DNA of 6,602 nucleotides from Candidatus Omnitrophota bacterium. GTDB taxonomy: Bacteria; Omnitrophota; Omnitrophia; Omnitrophales; Aquincolibacteriaceae. Location: NCBI GenBank assembly GCA_023819025.1, contig JAMWDC010000125.1:1-6602 (forward strand), in the 5' to 3' direction. Of this stretch, positions 1-5,798 are shown piece by piece (position 1 is the stretch's first letter; each line of letters starts with the position of its first letter). The translations under genes and the position numbers were made by a program. The notes under the pieces are model-generated. The model had not been told where the DNA came from. It searched no databases and was given only the letters and a program-made list of their open reading frames with translations.

Positions 1-15
1 ATATGAATCCGGATT

Positions 16-30
16 ATAATTACAAATTAT
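16..30. repeat. 15-bp inverted repeat (6-bp arms, 3-bp spacer)
   Basis: ATAATT, ACA, AATTAT form a perfect 6-bp inverted repeat. It is very AT-rich and could be an operator or only a chance AT palindrome. It lies about 150 bp upstream of ilvD and also overlaps a TATAAT (15-20) whose -35 would fall outside the window. Confidence 0.25.
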
Positions 31-58
31 GTTAGCCATGGATTTTAAAATTCAGGCA

Positions 59-86
59 TTGACCTCATCATCATTTCTAAGATAAA
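59..86 (+). promoter_or_regulatory. possible sigma-70 promoter for ilvD
   Basis: TTGACC at 59-64 matches the -35 consensus at five of six positions. GATAAA at 81-86 is a moderate -10 match after 16 bp. It would give an approximately 90-base leader before ilvD. I see no leader peptide rich in Ile, Val or Leu codons and no attenuator-like hairpin with a T-run in this leader, so no branched-chain attenuation is supported. Confidence 0.25.
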
Positions 87-165
87 CACGATATTTGAGA
101 ACATCCCTTTGAATCGGGGAAACGGGAACGCGGTCGTGGAAAAAACAACGGGTACAAATTAGTCC

Positions 166-174
166 GGAAGGGAG
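166..174 (+). promoter_or_regulatory. ribosome binding site that sets the ilvD start
   Basis: GGAAGGGAG lies 7 bases upstream of ATG 182. The in-frame TTG at 176 is only one base behind it, which is too close, so ATG 182 is preferred. Confidence 0.7.
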
Positions 175-181
175 TTTGAAA

Positions 182-1933
182 ATGCAAAGGCCTTTGAATC
201 CTGGAATCGAAGCAATTCAAAAGCGTGGGAGTCGTATTATCACTGAAGGGAAATCATTGCTGCCTGCAGCTTCGCTTATGTTGGCGACCGGGGTCCTCGG
301 TGCAATGTCGGATCGAAAAAATAAATTTGTAACCGTCATCAATTCCTATACGACCCATATCCCGGGACATGTTCATTTAAATGTTTTGGGTGAAAGGCTG
401 GTATCTTGCCTGAAAGACAAGGGTTTGAATGTTTGGTACGCCAATATCGGCGGTGCGATTTGTGATGGCATTGCCATGGGGCATTTCGGAATGAAATATT
501 CGCTGCCCTCTCGGGAACTCATTACCGACCAGATTGAGACGATTATCGGAGCGCATCCTTGTGATGCATGGATCGGCATCGGAAATTGCGACAAAATTGT
601 TCCCGGCATGCTCAATGCGATGGTGAGGCTCAACATCCCGTCGCTTTATGTGAGCGGGGGACCCATGCTGACCGGCAGGAATAATACAGATCTCATTAGT
701 GTCTTTGAAGGAGTCGGCAGTGAGGCCGCCGGGAAAATCAGCGAAGCGCAACTGGAGATGCTTGCTGCAAGCGCTTGCCGAACTTGCGGATGCTGCGCCG
801 GGATGTTTACGGCAAACTCGATGAATTGTCTTGCAGAGGCAATGGGCCTGGCCTTGCCGGGCAACGGTACGATCCCAGCAGCTGTTTGGACAAATCGGGA
901 TACGTACACCTGGGAAATCAATCCCCGGAGAATGAGACTGGTGGAACAGGCTGCTGACACGATCGTGGATCTTCTCAAAAAAAATATCCGGCCCCTTGAT
1001 ATTTTAACCACAGAGGCCATCGATAACGGTTTCATACTTGATCTCGCGATGGGTGGATCGACCAACACGATCCTTCATGGTCTGGCCCTGGCACGGGAGG
1101 CTGGGATCCTTTATCCGTTGGAGCGGATTAACAGTCTCTCGGATACAACACCGAACGTTTGCAGGGTTTCCCCGTCCCGTCCGGAGATCCACCTGGAGGA
1201 TGTGGATCGCGTCGGCGGCATTGCCTCGATTCTGAAGGCGCTTTACCTTGACGGACATTCATCGTTACGTCTGGATCTGCAGACTTCAACCGGCCGGCTG
1301 CGGGACTCTGTATTAAACGCGCCGGATCCGGATCAAGATATCATACGGACCGGTCCCAGGGCATTTTCGCAGAAAGGGGGACTGGCCATCCTCTACGGTA
1401 ATATTGCTCCCGACGGTGCCGTGGTTAAGACCGCTGGCGTCGATAAGGATATGATGCAGTTCAAAGGTCCTGCGAAATGTTTTGATTCCCAGGAGGCCGC
1501 TCTCGCGGCCATTTTGACGGGGAAGATCGTAGACGGCGATGTCGTAGTTATCCGGTATGAAGGTCCTAAAGGAGGCCCCGGTATGCAAGAAATGCTTTCG
1601 CCCACCTCGGCGATCCGCGGGCGCGGAATTCGGGCGGCCTTAATTACGGACGGCCGGTTTTCGGGAGGCACACGCGGTCTTTGTATCGGTCACATATCGC
1701 CGGAAGCAGCAGCGCGGGGCCCCCTTGCGGTAATCCGAGAAGGGGATCTCATTGAGATCGATGCGGACAAACGTACCCTGAATGCGGCTTTGACCGAAGA
1801 AGAGATCAAGAATCGATTAGCCCGTTTGAAACCTTTTCGACCGAAAGTGATCCGCGGTTGGCTCGGTCGGTACATCAAGCATGTCTTGAGTGCGAATTCG
1901 GGTGCTGTGATGGATAATACCGGGCACCACTAA
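182..1933 (+). CDS. ilvD: dihydroxy-acid dehydratase (IlvD/Edd family)
   Basis: Cytosolic Fe-S dehydratase that converts 2,3-dihydroxy-isovalerate and 2,3-dihydroxy-3-methylvalerate to the 2-keto acids of valine, leucine, isoleucine and pantothenate synthesis. Numbered from ATG 182 (583 aa), I see the PGHVHL segment near residue 61, CDGIAMGH with the Mg-ligand Asp95, NCDKIVPGM with cluster Cys136, Asp137 and the Lys138 expected to be carbamylated, TCGCCAGMFTANSMNC with cluster Cys205, GGSTNT near 291, GMQEM with Glu470, and DGRFSGGT with the catalytic Ser494. As in the E. coli enzyme, no cysteine sits in the PGHVHL segment, unlike the plant-type three-cysteine [2Fe-2S] enzymes, so an oxygen-sensitive cluster is inferred. 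The length is near the short form; it lacks the long insertion of E. coli IlvD. The N-terminal Arg-rich region is divergent and an insertion follows PGNGTIPA (about residues 234-249). No ilvB, ilvC or leu gene adjoins it. A sugar-acid dehydratase of the same family is a less likely alternative. Confidence 0.92.
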   Translation: MQRPLNPGIEAIQKRGSRIITEGKSLLPAASLMLATGVLGAMSDRKNKFVTVINSYTTHIPGHVHLNVLGERLVSCLKDKGLNVWYANIGGAICDGIAMGHFGMKYSLPSRELITDQIETIIGAHPCDAWIGIGNCDKIVPGMLNAMVRLNIPSLYVSGGPMLTGRNNTDLISVFEGVGSEAAGKISEAQLEMLAASACRTCGCCAGMFTANSMNCLAEAMGLALPGNGTIPAAVWTNRDTYTWEINPRRMRLVEQAADTIVDLLKKNIRPLDILTTEAIDNGFILDLAMGGSTNTILHGLALAREAGILYPLERINSLSDTTPNVCRVSPSRPEIHLEDVDRVGGIASILKALYLDGHSSLRLDLQTSTGRLRDSVLNAPDPDQDIIRTGPRAFSQKGGLAILYGNIAPDGAVVKTAGVDKDMMQFKGPAKCFDSQEAALAAILTGKIVDGDVVVIRYEGPKGGPGMQEMLSPTSAIRGRGIRAALITDGRFSGGTRGLCIGHISPEAAARGPLAVIREGDLIEIDADKRTLNAALTEEEIKNRLARLKPFRPKVIRGWLGRYIKHVLSANSGAVMDNTGHH

Positions 1934-1942
1934 GAAGCCAGC

Positions 1943-1975
1943 AGACGAAAGTCTATTTACTCTTTTTTACTCTTT
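1943..1975 (+). terminator. weak hairpin and T-rich tract after ilvD
   Basis: AGAC-GAAA-GTCT is a 4-bp stem with a GAAA tetraloop (1943-1954), ten bases after the ilvD stop. It is followed by an exact 10-bp tandem duplication of TTTACTCTTT (1956-1965 and 1966-1975). The stem is short for an intrinsic terminator, so this is tentative. Confidence 0.3.
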
Positions 1976-2003
1976 GGCGGGCTTTCATTTTATCAGGTAT
2001 ACT
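1974..2003 (+). promoter_or_regulatory. possible promoter for the PilZ gene
   Basis: TATACT at 1998-2003 is a good -10 box (5 of 6). TTGGCG at 1974-1979 is a moderate -35 at 18 bp. A transcript starting near 2010 would just include the ribosome binding site at 2021. Confidence 0.35.
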
Positions 2004-2019
2004 TTTCTATCTCCGTTCC

Positions 2020-2027
2020 AAAGGTGA
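2020..2027 (+). promoter_or_regulatory. ribosome binding site that sets the PilZ TTG start
   Basis: AAAGGTGA ends 6 bases before TTG 2034. No ATG in frame lies upstream of the essential RxxxR motif, so the TTG start is required by both spacing and domain completeness. Confidence 0.75.
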
Positions 2028-2033
2028 AATCCG

Positions 2034-2459
2034 TTGGAAAAAAGGCAATTCTTCAGGCATCCGCTTAGCGTGCCGATTCAATATCATGAGACGCAATCTA
2101 CGGCGTTCGAAAAGACTCCCTCGGTGGACCTTTCGGAGGGCGGAATTTGTTTTCTTTCCGAACGCTATCTTGCCAAAGGAACGCGGATTGGCCTCAGGAT
2201 TCCGGTGGGGGGGCAGATTTTCAGAATCAACGGGCAAGTCGCGTACTGCCATCGGATGTCGAAAGTGGAGCGTTTCCGGACAGGTGTTGCATTTCGGGAT
2301 GCCACCAGCGTGTTCCGTGCAAAGCTTGCCGAGGAAATAGTTCAAATTCGTGAATATCAAAAAATGCTTTCCCGTAAGCTGGGCCATGAAGTATCTCAGG
2401 AAGAGGCAGCACGGCAGTGGGTCGGAAAATATGCCAAGCGTTTTTCGGAGTTGTTTTGA
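2034..2459 (+). CDS. PilZ domain protein (predicted c-di-GMP receptor)
   Basis: A 141-residue soluble protein made almost wholly of one PilZ domain. The two c-di-GMP-binding motifs are both present: RxxxR as R4-QFF-R8, and DxSxxG as D32-L-S34-E-G-G37, followed by the beta-strand pattern typical of the family (hydrophobic runs around 50-57 and 63-71). PilZ proteins couple the second messenger c-di-GMP to motility, exopolysaccharide or pilus functions. The last 45 residues are predicted helical and contain EEAA-x-x-W-x-x-x-YA-x-x-F (near residues 122-137), which is not part of the PilZ core and could be an output or partner-docking helix. No enzymatic domain is attached, so it would act by binding a partner. 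The partner cannot be named; the next gene encodes a membrane glycosyltransferase-like protein, but separate expression is possible, with a 90-base gap. Confidence 0.88.
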   Translation: MEKRQFFRHPLSVPIQYHETQSTAFEKTPSVDLSEGGICFLSERYLAKGTRIGLRIPVGGQIFRINGQVAYCHRMSKVERFRTGVAFRDATSVFRAKLAEEIVQIREYQKMLSRKLGHEVSQEEAARQWVGKYAKRFSELF

Positions 2460-2506
2460 TGATTTTGGCACAGGATTTTTTTTAGTTCTTTACTGAAAAG
2501 TCATCA
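2457..2506. repeat. imperfect inverted repeat over the PilZ stop codon
   Basis: TGATGATTTT (2457-2466) pairs with AAAAGTCATCA (2496-2506) except for one bulged G. The loop is about 29 bases and T-rich. It does not look like a standard terminator. No convincing promoter for the next gene is visible in 2460-2549. Confidence 0.25.
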
Positions 2507-2549
2507 TAGCGTCGGATTTTTTGCTTGCATCTTCCTCTTTTGGAATGCG

Positions 2550-4238
2550 ATGGATCCAATAAAAAATTTCCGTACCTTGAATTTTAAGCGGCTACTTCCT
2601 CCCCTACTTCTACTCCTGGCCGGGTTCGGGGCCTATCATAATAGTTTTACAGTTCCCTTTATGTTTGACGATTCGTCGGTCATTTTTAAGTATAATTCTT
2701 TTGTCCGTCAACTGGACCGCGGCTGGGCTGCTTTCTTAGCGCGCCGTTCTCTCGTTGATTTTTCTTTTGGCTTGAACTACGTGTTCGGGGGGCGGGATGT
2801 TGTTGGGTATCATGGGGTTAATTTTATAGCCCACGTGTTGGCTGCCTTCCTCTTATACCGAATCGTTGACTGGACCCTTCAAAGTGCGAAACTTAGCCGT
2901 CGTTATTCCAAGGTTGCTGGCGGTATTGCCTTATCCGTTGCCTTAATTTGGGTCTGTCATCCCATCCAGACGCAAAGCGTCACCTACCTGTCTCAGCGGG
3001 CCGAGATCCTGATGGGTGTTTTTTATTTAATGACGCTTCTTTGTTTTATCCGCGGTACTCATTCGACACATAAGAATTATTGGTTTGCTGCCTGTATTCT
3101 GTTTTGCACGCTTGGGCAATTGGCTAAAGAGATTATGGTAACAGCGCCATTAGCGGTTCTCTTCTATGATTATGCGTTTGTTTCGTATTCTTGGAAGGAG
3201 TTATGGAGCAGACACTGGTTCCTATATCTGGGTCTTTCGTTCAGTTGGTTTTTGTTTCTGGGCACTTTTTTCTCCGATGCTGTTGTATCGAAGTCCGTCG
3301 GATTATCTTTACCGGGGATATCGCCTTGGGATTATGCATGGACCGAGCCAAGAGTGATTCTCCATTACCTTGGTCTCTGCTTTTGGCCGAAGTCTTTATG
3401 CCTGGATTATGCCTGGCCCATAGCTCGGGATCGCATCGAGATCCTGCCGTTTTTGATCGTCTTTTTCATTTTCATCGCAACCCTTCTATTATGGAGGCGC
3501 CAGCCAGCACTCGGATTTTCCGGACTTTGTTTTTTTCTGATTCTCGCTCCGACATCGAGCTTTATTCCTATTGCCGACGCCGCTGCCGAACATCGAATGT
3601 ATCTTCCTCTCGCAACTGTAACGACTCTGACCGTGGTTGGAGGTTATGAAATTTTAAAATGTTTATTCGATCGGATTCAGATCTGGGACCGGGTTCGGTC
3701 ATTTATTTTTTTCCTTCTTGTTTTGGGCTTAGTTGCTGGTTTGAGTGTTCAAACGATCCGGCGGAATTCGGATTACCGGAAACCGGAATGGATATGGGGT
3801 GATGTGGTTAAAAAACAACCAAACAATCCGCGAGGCTACTATAATCTGGCGACGGTATTGAGAGAACAAGGCCATCTCGAGGAAGCGACCGCCAATTATG
3901 TCCGGGCCCTTTCCATCAAGCCGGATTATGCAGATGCGCATAATAGCCTTGGTTGGATCTTGCAGCAGAAGGGGAATACTGAAACGGCTTCGTTTCATTA
4001 TCACAAGGCACTGGAAAGCGATCCGAAACACTTGGAGGCCTTGAATAATCTCGGCACGCTTGCCCTGGGGCAGGGCGATATTCAAACGGCGATTGGTTAT
4101 TTCTCAAAAGCGTTAAAGTTATATCCGAATAATTTCATGGCGGCGCATAATTTAAACGTGGCCAGGGAGATGCAGCTCAATCCGGGTAAGATGCCATTTC
4201 GATTTAACTATCAAGAGTCCGATCATAGCAGGGGGTAG
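2550..4238 (+). CDS. TMTC-like polytopic membrane protein with C-terminal TPRs (putative GT-C protein glycosyltransferase)
   Basis: A 562-residue inner-membrane protein with about 11-12 hydrophobic segments between residues 15 and 401, then a soluble TPR tail. It has the landmarks of the TMTC/DUF1736 family of GT-C transferases: FMFDD with the acidic pair D40-D41 in the first external loop, HPIQTQSVTYLSQRAEIL (137-154), KEIMVTAPLAVLFYDY (193-208) and SSFIPIADAAAEHRMYLP (336-353). Three TPRs follow at about 427-460, 461-494 and 495-528, plus part of a fourth. Eukaryotic TMTCs transfer mannose from a lipid-linked donor to cadherins; bacterial members are mostly uncharacterised, so protein O-glycosylation is inferred from the family and the substrate is unknown. 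Start ATG 2550 has only a weak TTGGA at 2540-2544. Several unrelated TPR membrane proteins share this architecture loosely, but the four motifs together make the assignment good. Confidence 0.82.
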   Translation: MDPIKNFRTLNFKRLLPPLLLLLAGFGAYHNSFTVPFMFDDSSVIFKYNSFVRQLDRGWAAFLARRSLVDFSFGLNYVFGGRDVVGYHGVNFIAHVLAAFLLYRIVDWTLQSAKLSRRYSKVAGGIALSVALIWVCHPIQTQSVTYLSQRAEILMGVFYLMTLLCFIRGTHSTHKNYWFAACILFCTLGQLAKEIMVTAPLAVLFYDYAFVSYSWKELWSRHWFLYLGLSFSWFLFLGTFFSDAVVSKSVGLSLPGISPWDYAWTEPRVILHYLGLCFWPKSLCLDYAWPIARDRIEILPFLIVFFIFIATLLLWRRQPALGFSGLCFFLILAPTSSFIPIADAAAEHRMYLPLATVTTLTVVGGYEILKCLFDRIQIWDRVRSFIFFLLVLGLVAGLSVQTIRRNSDYRKPEWIWGDVVKKQPNNPRGYYNLATVLREQGHLEEATANYVRALSIKPDYADAHNSLGWILQQKGNTETASFHYHKALESDPKHLEALNNLGTLALGQGDIQTAIGYFSKALKLYPNNFMAAHNLNVAREMQLNPGKMPFRFNYQESDHSRG

Positions 4239-4269
4239 ACAACTTTTTGGCCTTAAGAAGATCGCCCTA

Positions 4270-4297
4270 TTGACCGATAGAAATTTCAACACAAAAT
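4270..4297 (+). promoter_or_regulatory. possible promoter for the EF-hand protein
   Basis: TTGACC (4270-4275) and CAAAAT (4292-4297) with a 16-bp spacer. The -35 is good, the -10 only moderate. It lies in the 83-base gap between the TPR gene and the EF-hand gene. Confidence 0.3.
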
Positions 4298-4310
4298 CTA
4301 ACCGTACAAA

Positions 4311-4316
4311 TGGAGG
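4311..4316 (+). promoter_or_regulatory. strong ribosome binding site that sets the EF-hand protein start
   Basis: TGGAGG lies 5 bases before ATG 4322 and 8 before ATG 4325. The upstream in-frame ATG at 4310 overlaps this site and cannot use it, so a start at 4310 would be wrong. Confidence 0.8.
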
Positions 4317-4321
4317 ATCCT

Positions 4322-4627
4322 ATGATGAAATTGAAACTTTTGTTGATTGGCGTACTCACGATAGCCCTTTTGGGAATTGCGTCCGAATCGTATGCGCTGC
4401 TTGATTACGAAATTTACACGAAGAATCGAAACAGTGAGCTCCAGGAGACACGGGATCAAGTTCGCGCCAACGGATCGGCACCCACCGGATTATTTAGCAA
4501 GGAATTTGACACGAACAAGGACGGTGTCATTGATCGGACTGAAGCCGAGGCAATTGAAACCGTCTTAGGTGTGAATGTTTCCCCGACTCCTGCGGCGACA
4601 GTTCCTCCGCCCGCGGAGAAGGAATAA
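4322..4627 (+). CDS. small secreted protein with one EF-hand loop
   Basis: A 101-residue protein. Residues 1-25 form a classical signal peptide: Met-Met-Lys-Leu-Lys, a hydrophobic core, and a likely cleavage after Ser-Tyr-Ala. The mature part contains a single textbook 12-residue calcium-binding loop, DTNKDGVIDRTE (63-74), with Asp1, Asn3, Asp5, Gly6, Ile8, Asp9 and Glu12 all present, preceded by a short helix. The tail (87-101) is Pro/Ala/Thr-rich and ends in charged residues, as in a flexible linker. It probably acts in the periplasm or outside the cell and may bind calcium. One EF-hand alone usually pairs, so dimerisation or a partner is likely. A dockerin half-module is a possible alternative, but I see no second copy of the loop. 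The product is otherwise unrecognised. Start could also be ATG 4325. Confidence 0.78.
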   Translation: MMKLKLLLIGVLTIALLGIASESYALLDYEIYTKNRNSELQETRDQVRANGSAPTGLFSKEFDTNKDGVIDRTEAEAIETVLGVNVSPTPAATVPPPAEKE

Positions 4628-4787
4628 ACACGGTTTCCCCCAGGCGGCCGGGATCGGTACATCAGAGAAATTTGAACGAAGGGTGCAATGCCTTCATAGG
4701 GTGAAGACAAAGATACGTGCGGGATATTCTTGATGTATCCATCGGCACCATGAGTGTCAATTGCTGCCCTGTGATCGGTCGTCGAAG

Positions 4788-4795
4788 AAAGGAAG
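4788..4795 (+). promoter_or_regulatory. ribosome binding site that sets the yjbQ-like GTG start
   Basis: AAAGGAAG ends 4 bases before GTG 4800. The alternative in-frame TTG at 4761 has no such site and would add 13 residues that the family does not have. Confidence 0.7.
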
Positions 4796-4799
4796 CCAA

Positions 4800-5216
4800 G
4801 TGAAATTCCATACAGAATATCTCTCCTTTCATACAAACAAACGGAGGGAATACCTCAATATTACACCCCGGATCGAGGAAATTGTTCGAACAAGCGGAAT
4901 CAAAGAAGGTCTTTGCTTGGTTAATGCCATGCACATCACGGCGAGTGTCTATATCAATGACGATGAGGCGGGATTGATTCAAGATTTCGATGAATTTCTG
5001 GAAAAACAGGCCCCCTATGATGCTGCCAAGTACCGGCATCACAGAACCGGAGAAGATAATGGAGACGCCCATATCAAGCGGCAGCTTTTTGGCCGAGAAG
5101 TTGTCGTTGCAGTGACGGGAGGAAAACTCGACTTTGGTCCGTGGGAACAGATTTTCTACGGTGAGTTTGACGGCCGGAGGAGAAAACGAGTTCTCGTAAA
5201 GATTATCGGGGAATAG
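4800..5216 (+). CDS. yjbQ: UPF0047/YjbQ family protein (secondary thiamine-phosphate synthase-like)
   Basis: From GTG 4800 the product is 138 residues, the usual family length. Family landmarks are HITASVYIND (45-54), the His-rich stretch YRHHRTGEDN (78-87) followed by AHIKRQLFG (90-98), GGKLDFGPWEQIF (107-119) and the C-terminal EFDG-x-RRKRVLVKIIGE. These proteins form small compact oligomers with a conserved His cluster, probably metal-binding. The E. coli member weakly replaces thiamine-phosphate synthase when overproduced; the true function is unsettled. It is followed one base later by dtd, so the two are almost certainly co-transcribed and translationally coupled. The preceding 172 bases (4628-4799) contain no clear gene. 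Confidence 0.9.
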   Translation: MKFHTEYLSFHTNKRREYLNITPRIEEIVRTSGIKEGLCLVNAMHITASVYINDDEAGLIQDFDEFLEKQAPYDAAKYRHHRTGEDNGDAHIKRQLFGREVVVAVTGGKLDFGPWEQIFYGEFDGRRRKRVLVKIIGE

Positions 5217-5217
5217 C

Positions 5218-5685
5218 ATGCGTGCGGTGTTGCAGCGCGTTGATCGCGCGGTGGTCTTTGTGGAGGGCCGGGAGCATGCCGCGATCGGACGCGGTCTTCT
5301 TGTTTATCTGGGGATCCATCGTGAGGATACGGAGAAGGACAGCGACTGGATGATCTACAAAATTCTTCAAGCGAGAATTTTTGCGGATGAATCCGGTAAA
5401 ATGGCGAAATCGATCTTGGAAGTTCGCGGAGAGTTGATGATTGTCTCTCAAATAACGCTCTACGGTGATTTACTCAAAGGCAACAGGCCGGATATGATCT
5501 TGAATATGAAACTCCCGGAAGCCAAGTCATTTTACGAGCTCTTTCTGGAAAAATTGAAAGCGTCATGCCCGCTCAAAATCCACAGCGGCGTTTTTGGGGC
5601 GGATATGGATATCCTCTCCACCAATGACGGGCCGATTACATTAGTGATCGATTCCTCTTCCAAGCAGTTGTCCAGACAGAATTAA
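5218..5685 (+). CDS. dtd: D-aminoacyl-tRNA deacylase
   Basis: Cytosolic homodimeric enzyme that hydrolyses D-amino acids (and glycine mischarged on tRNA-Ala) from tRNA, protecting translation. The 155-residue protein shows the family start MRAVLQRV, the catalytic-site motif SQITL (77-81, with Thr80) and the Gly-cisPro motif in NDGPIT (136-141, Gly138-Pro139). FGADMDILSTND (126-137) is also typical. One deviation: the usual RPSF-like element after the active-site loop is RPDM (90-93). The C-terminus has about ten extra residues compared with E. coli. ATG 5218 is one base after the yjbQ stop and uses GGGGAA (about 5207-5212) inside that gene. No intrinsic terminator follows; a 10-bp palindrome GAATTAATTC (5679-5688) overlaps the stop codon but has no T-run. 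Confidence 0.93.
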   Translation: MRAVLQRVDRAVVFVEGREHAAIGRGLLVYLGIHREDTEKDSDWMIYKILQARIFADESGKMAKSILEVRGELMIVSQITLYGDLLKGNRPDMILNMKLPEAKSFYELFLEKLKASCPLKIHSGVFGADMDILSTNDGPITLVIDSSSKQLSRQN

Positions 5686-5714
5686 TTCCTGATCCTTTCC
5701 CCTGAAAAATCACC

Positions 5715-5743
5715 TTGACAAGAAGAATGTTTGTATATACAGT
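5715..5743 (+). promoter_or_regulatory. probable promoter of the RHH-SDR gene
   Basis: TTGACA at 5715-5720 is a perfect -35 box. TACAGT at 5738-5743 (17-bp spacer) or TATACA at 5736-5741 (15-bp spacer) could be the -10. The -10 overlaps the first TGTATATACA palindrome, so a protein bound there would compete with RNA polymerase. Confidence 0.5.
5732..5741. promoter_or_regulatory. palindrome TGTATATACA, copy 1 (putative operator)
   Basis: A perfect 10-bp palindrome identical to a second copy at 5772. It overlaps the candidate -10 region of the gene starting at 5799. Operator function is inferred from position, symmetry and the RHH domain in the gene downstream. Confidence 0.5.
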
Positions 5744-5771
5744 TGTCGCTGTTTTTACCTTTCTCCGATTC

Positions 5772-5781
5772 TGTATATACA
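5772..5781. promoter_or_regulatory. palindrome TGTATATACA, copy 2 (putative operator)
   Basis: Second exact copy, 40 bp centre to centre from the first (close to four helical turns). It abuts ATAAG-GAT-CTTAT (5781-5793), a further 5-bp inverted repeat that contains the likely Shine-Dalgarno AAGGA (5783-5787). Confidence 0.5.
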
Positions 5782-5798
5782 TAAGGATCTTATTTGAA

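Noticed and set aside
1..181. Branched-chain amino acid attenuator or T-box leader before ilvD
   Set aside because: There is no leader peptide with clustered Ile, Val or Leu codons, no T-box sequence and no terminator hairpin with a T-run in the leader visible here.
2007..2471. Minus-strand reading frame covering the whole PilZ gene
   Set aside because: It is antisense to a well supported PilZ domain and contains no recognisable motif.
2466..2482. Sigma-54-like TGGCAC at the end of the PilZ gene
   Set aside because: The -24 element TGGCAC is present, but the required GC of the -12 element is replaced by a T-run, so no sigma-54 promoter is claimed.
3191..3649. Out-of-frame + strand reading frame inside the TMTC-like gene
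   Set aside because: It is fully contained in the membrane protein gene, which has conserved motifs in its own frame on both sides.
4662..5219. Long minus-strand reading frame opposite yjbQ
   Set aside because: It lies antisense to a clearly recognised gene over most of its length, has no ribosome binding site or family features, and is explained by the coding bias of yjbQ.
5731..5782. LexA (SOS box) sites at the TGTATATACA palindromes
   Set aside because: The Gram-negative SOS box needs CTGT-N8-ACAG. Here the half-sites are too close together and the outer bases do not pair.
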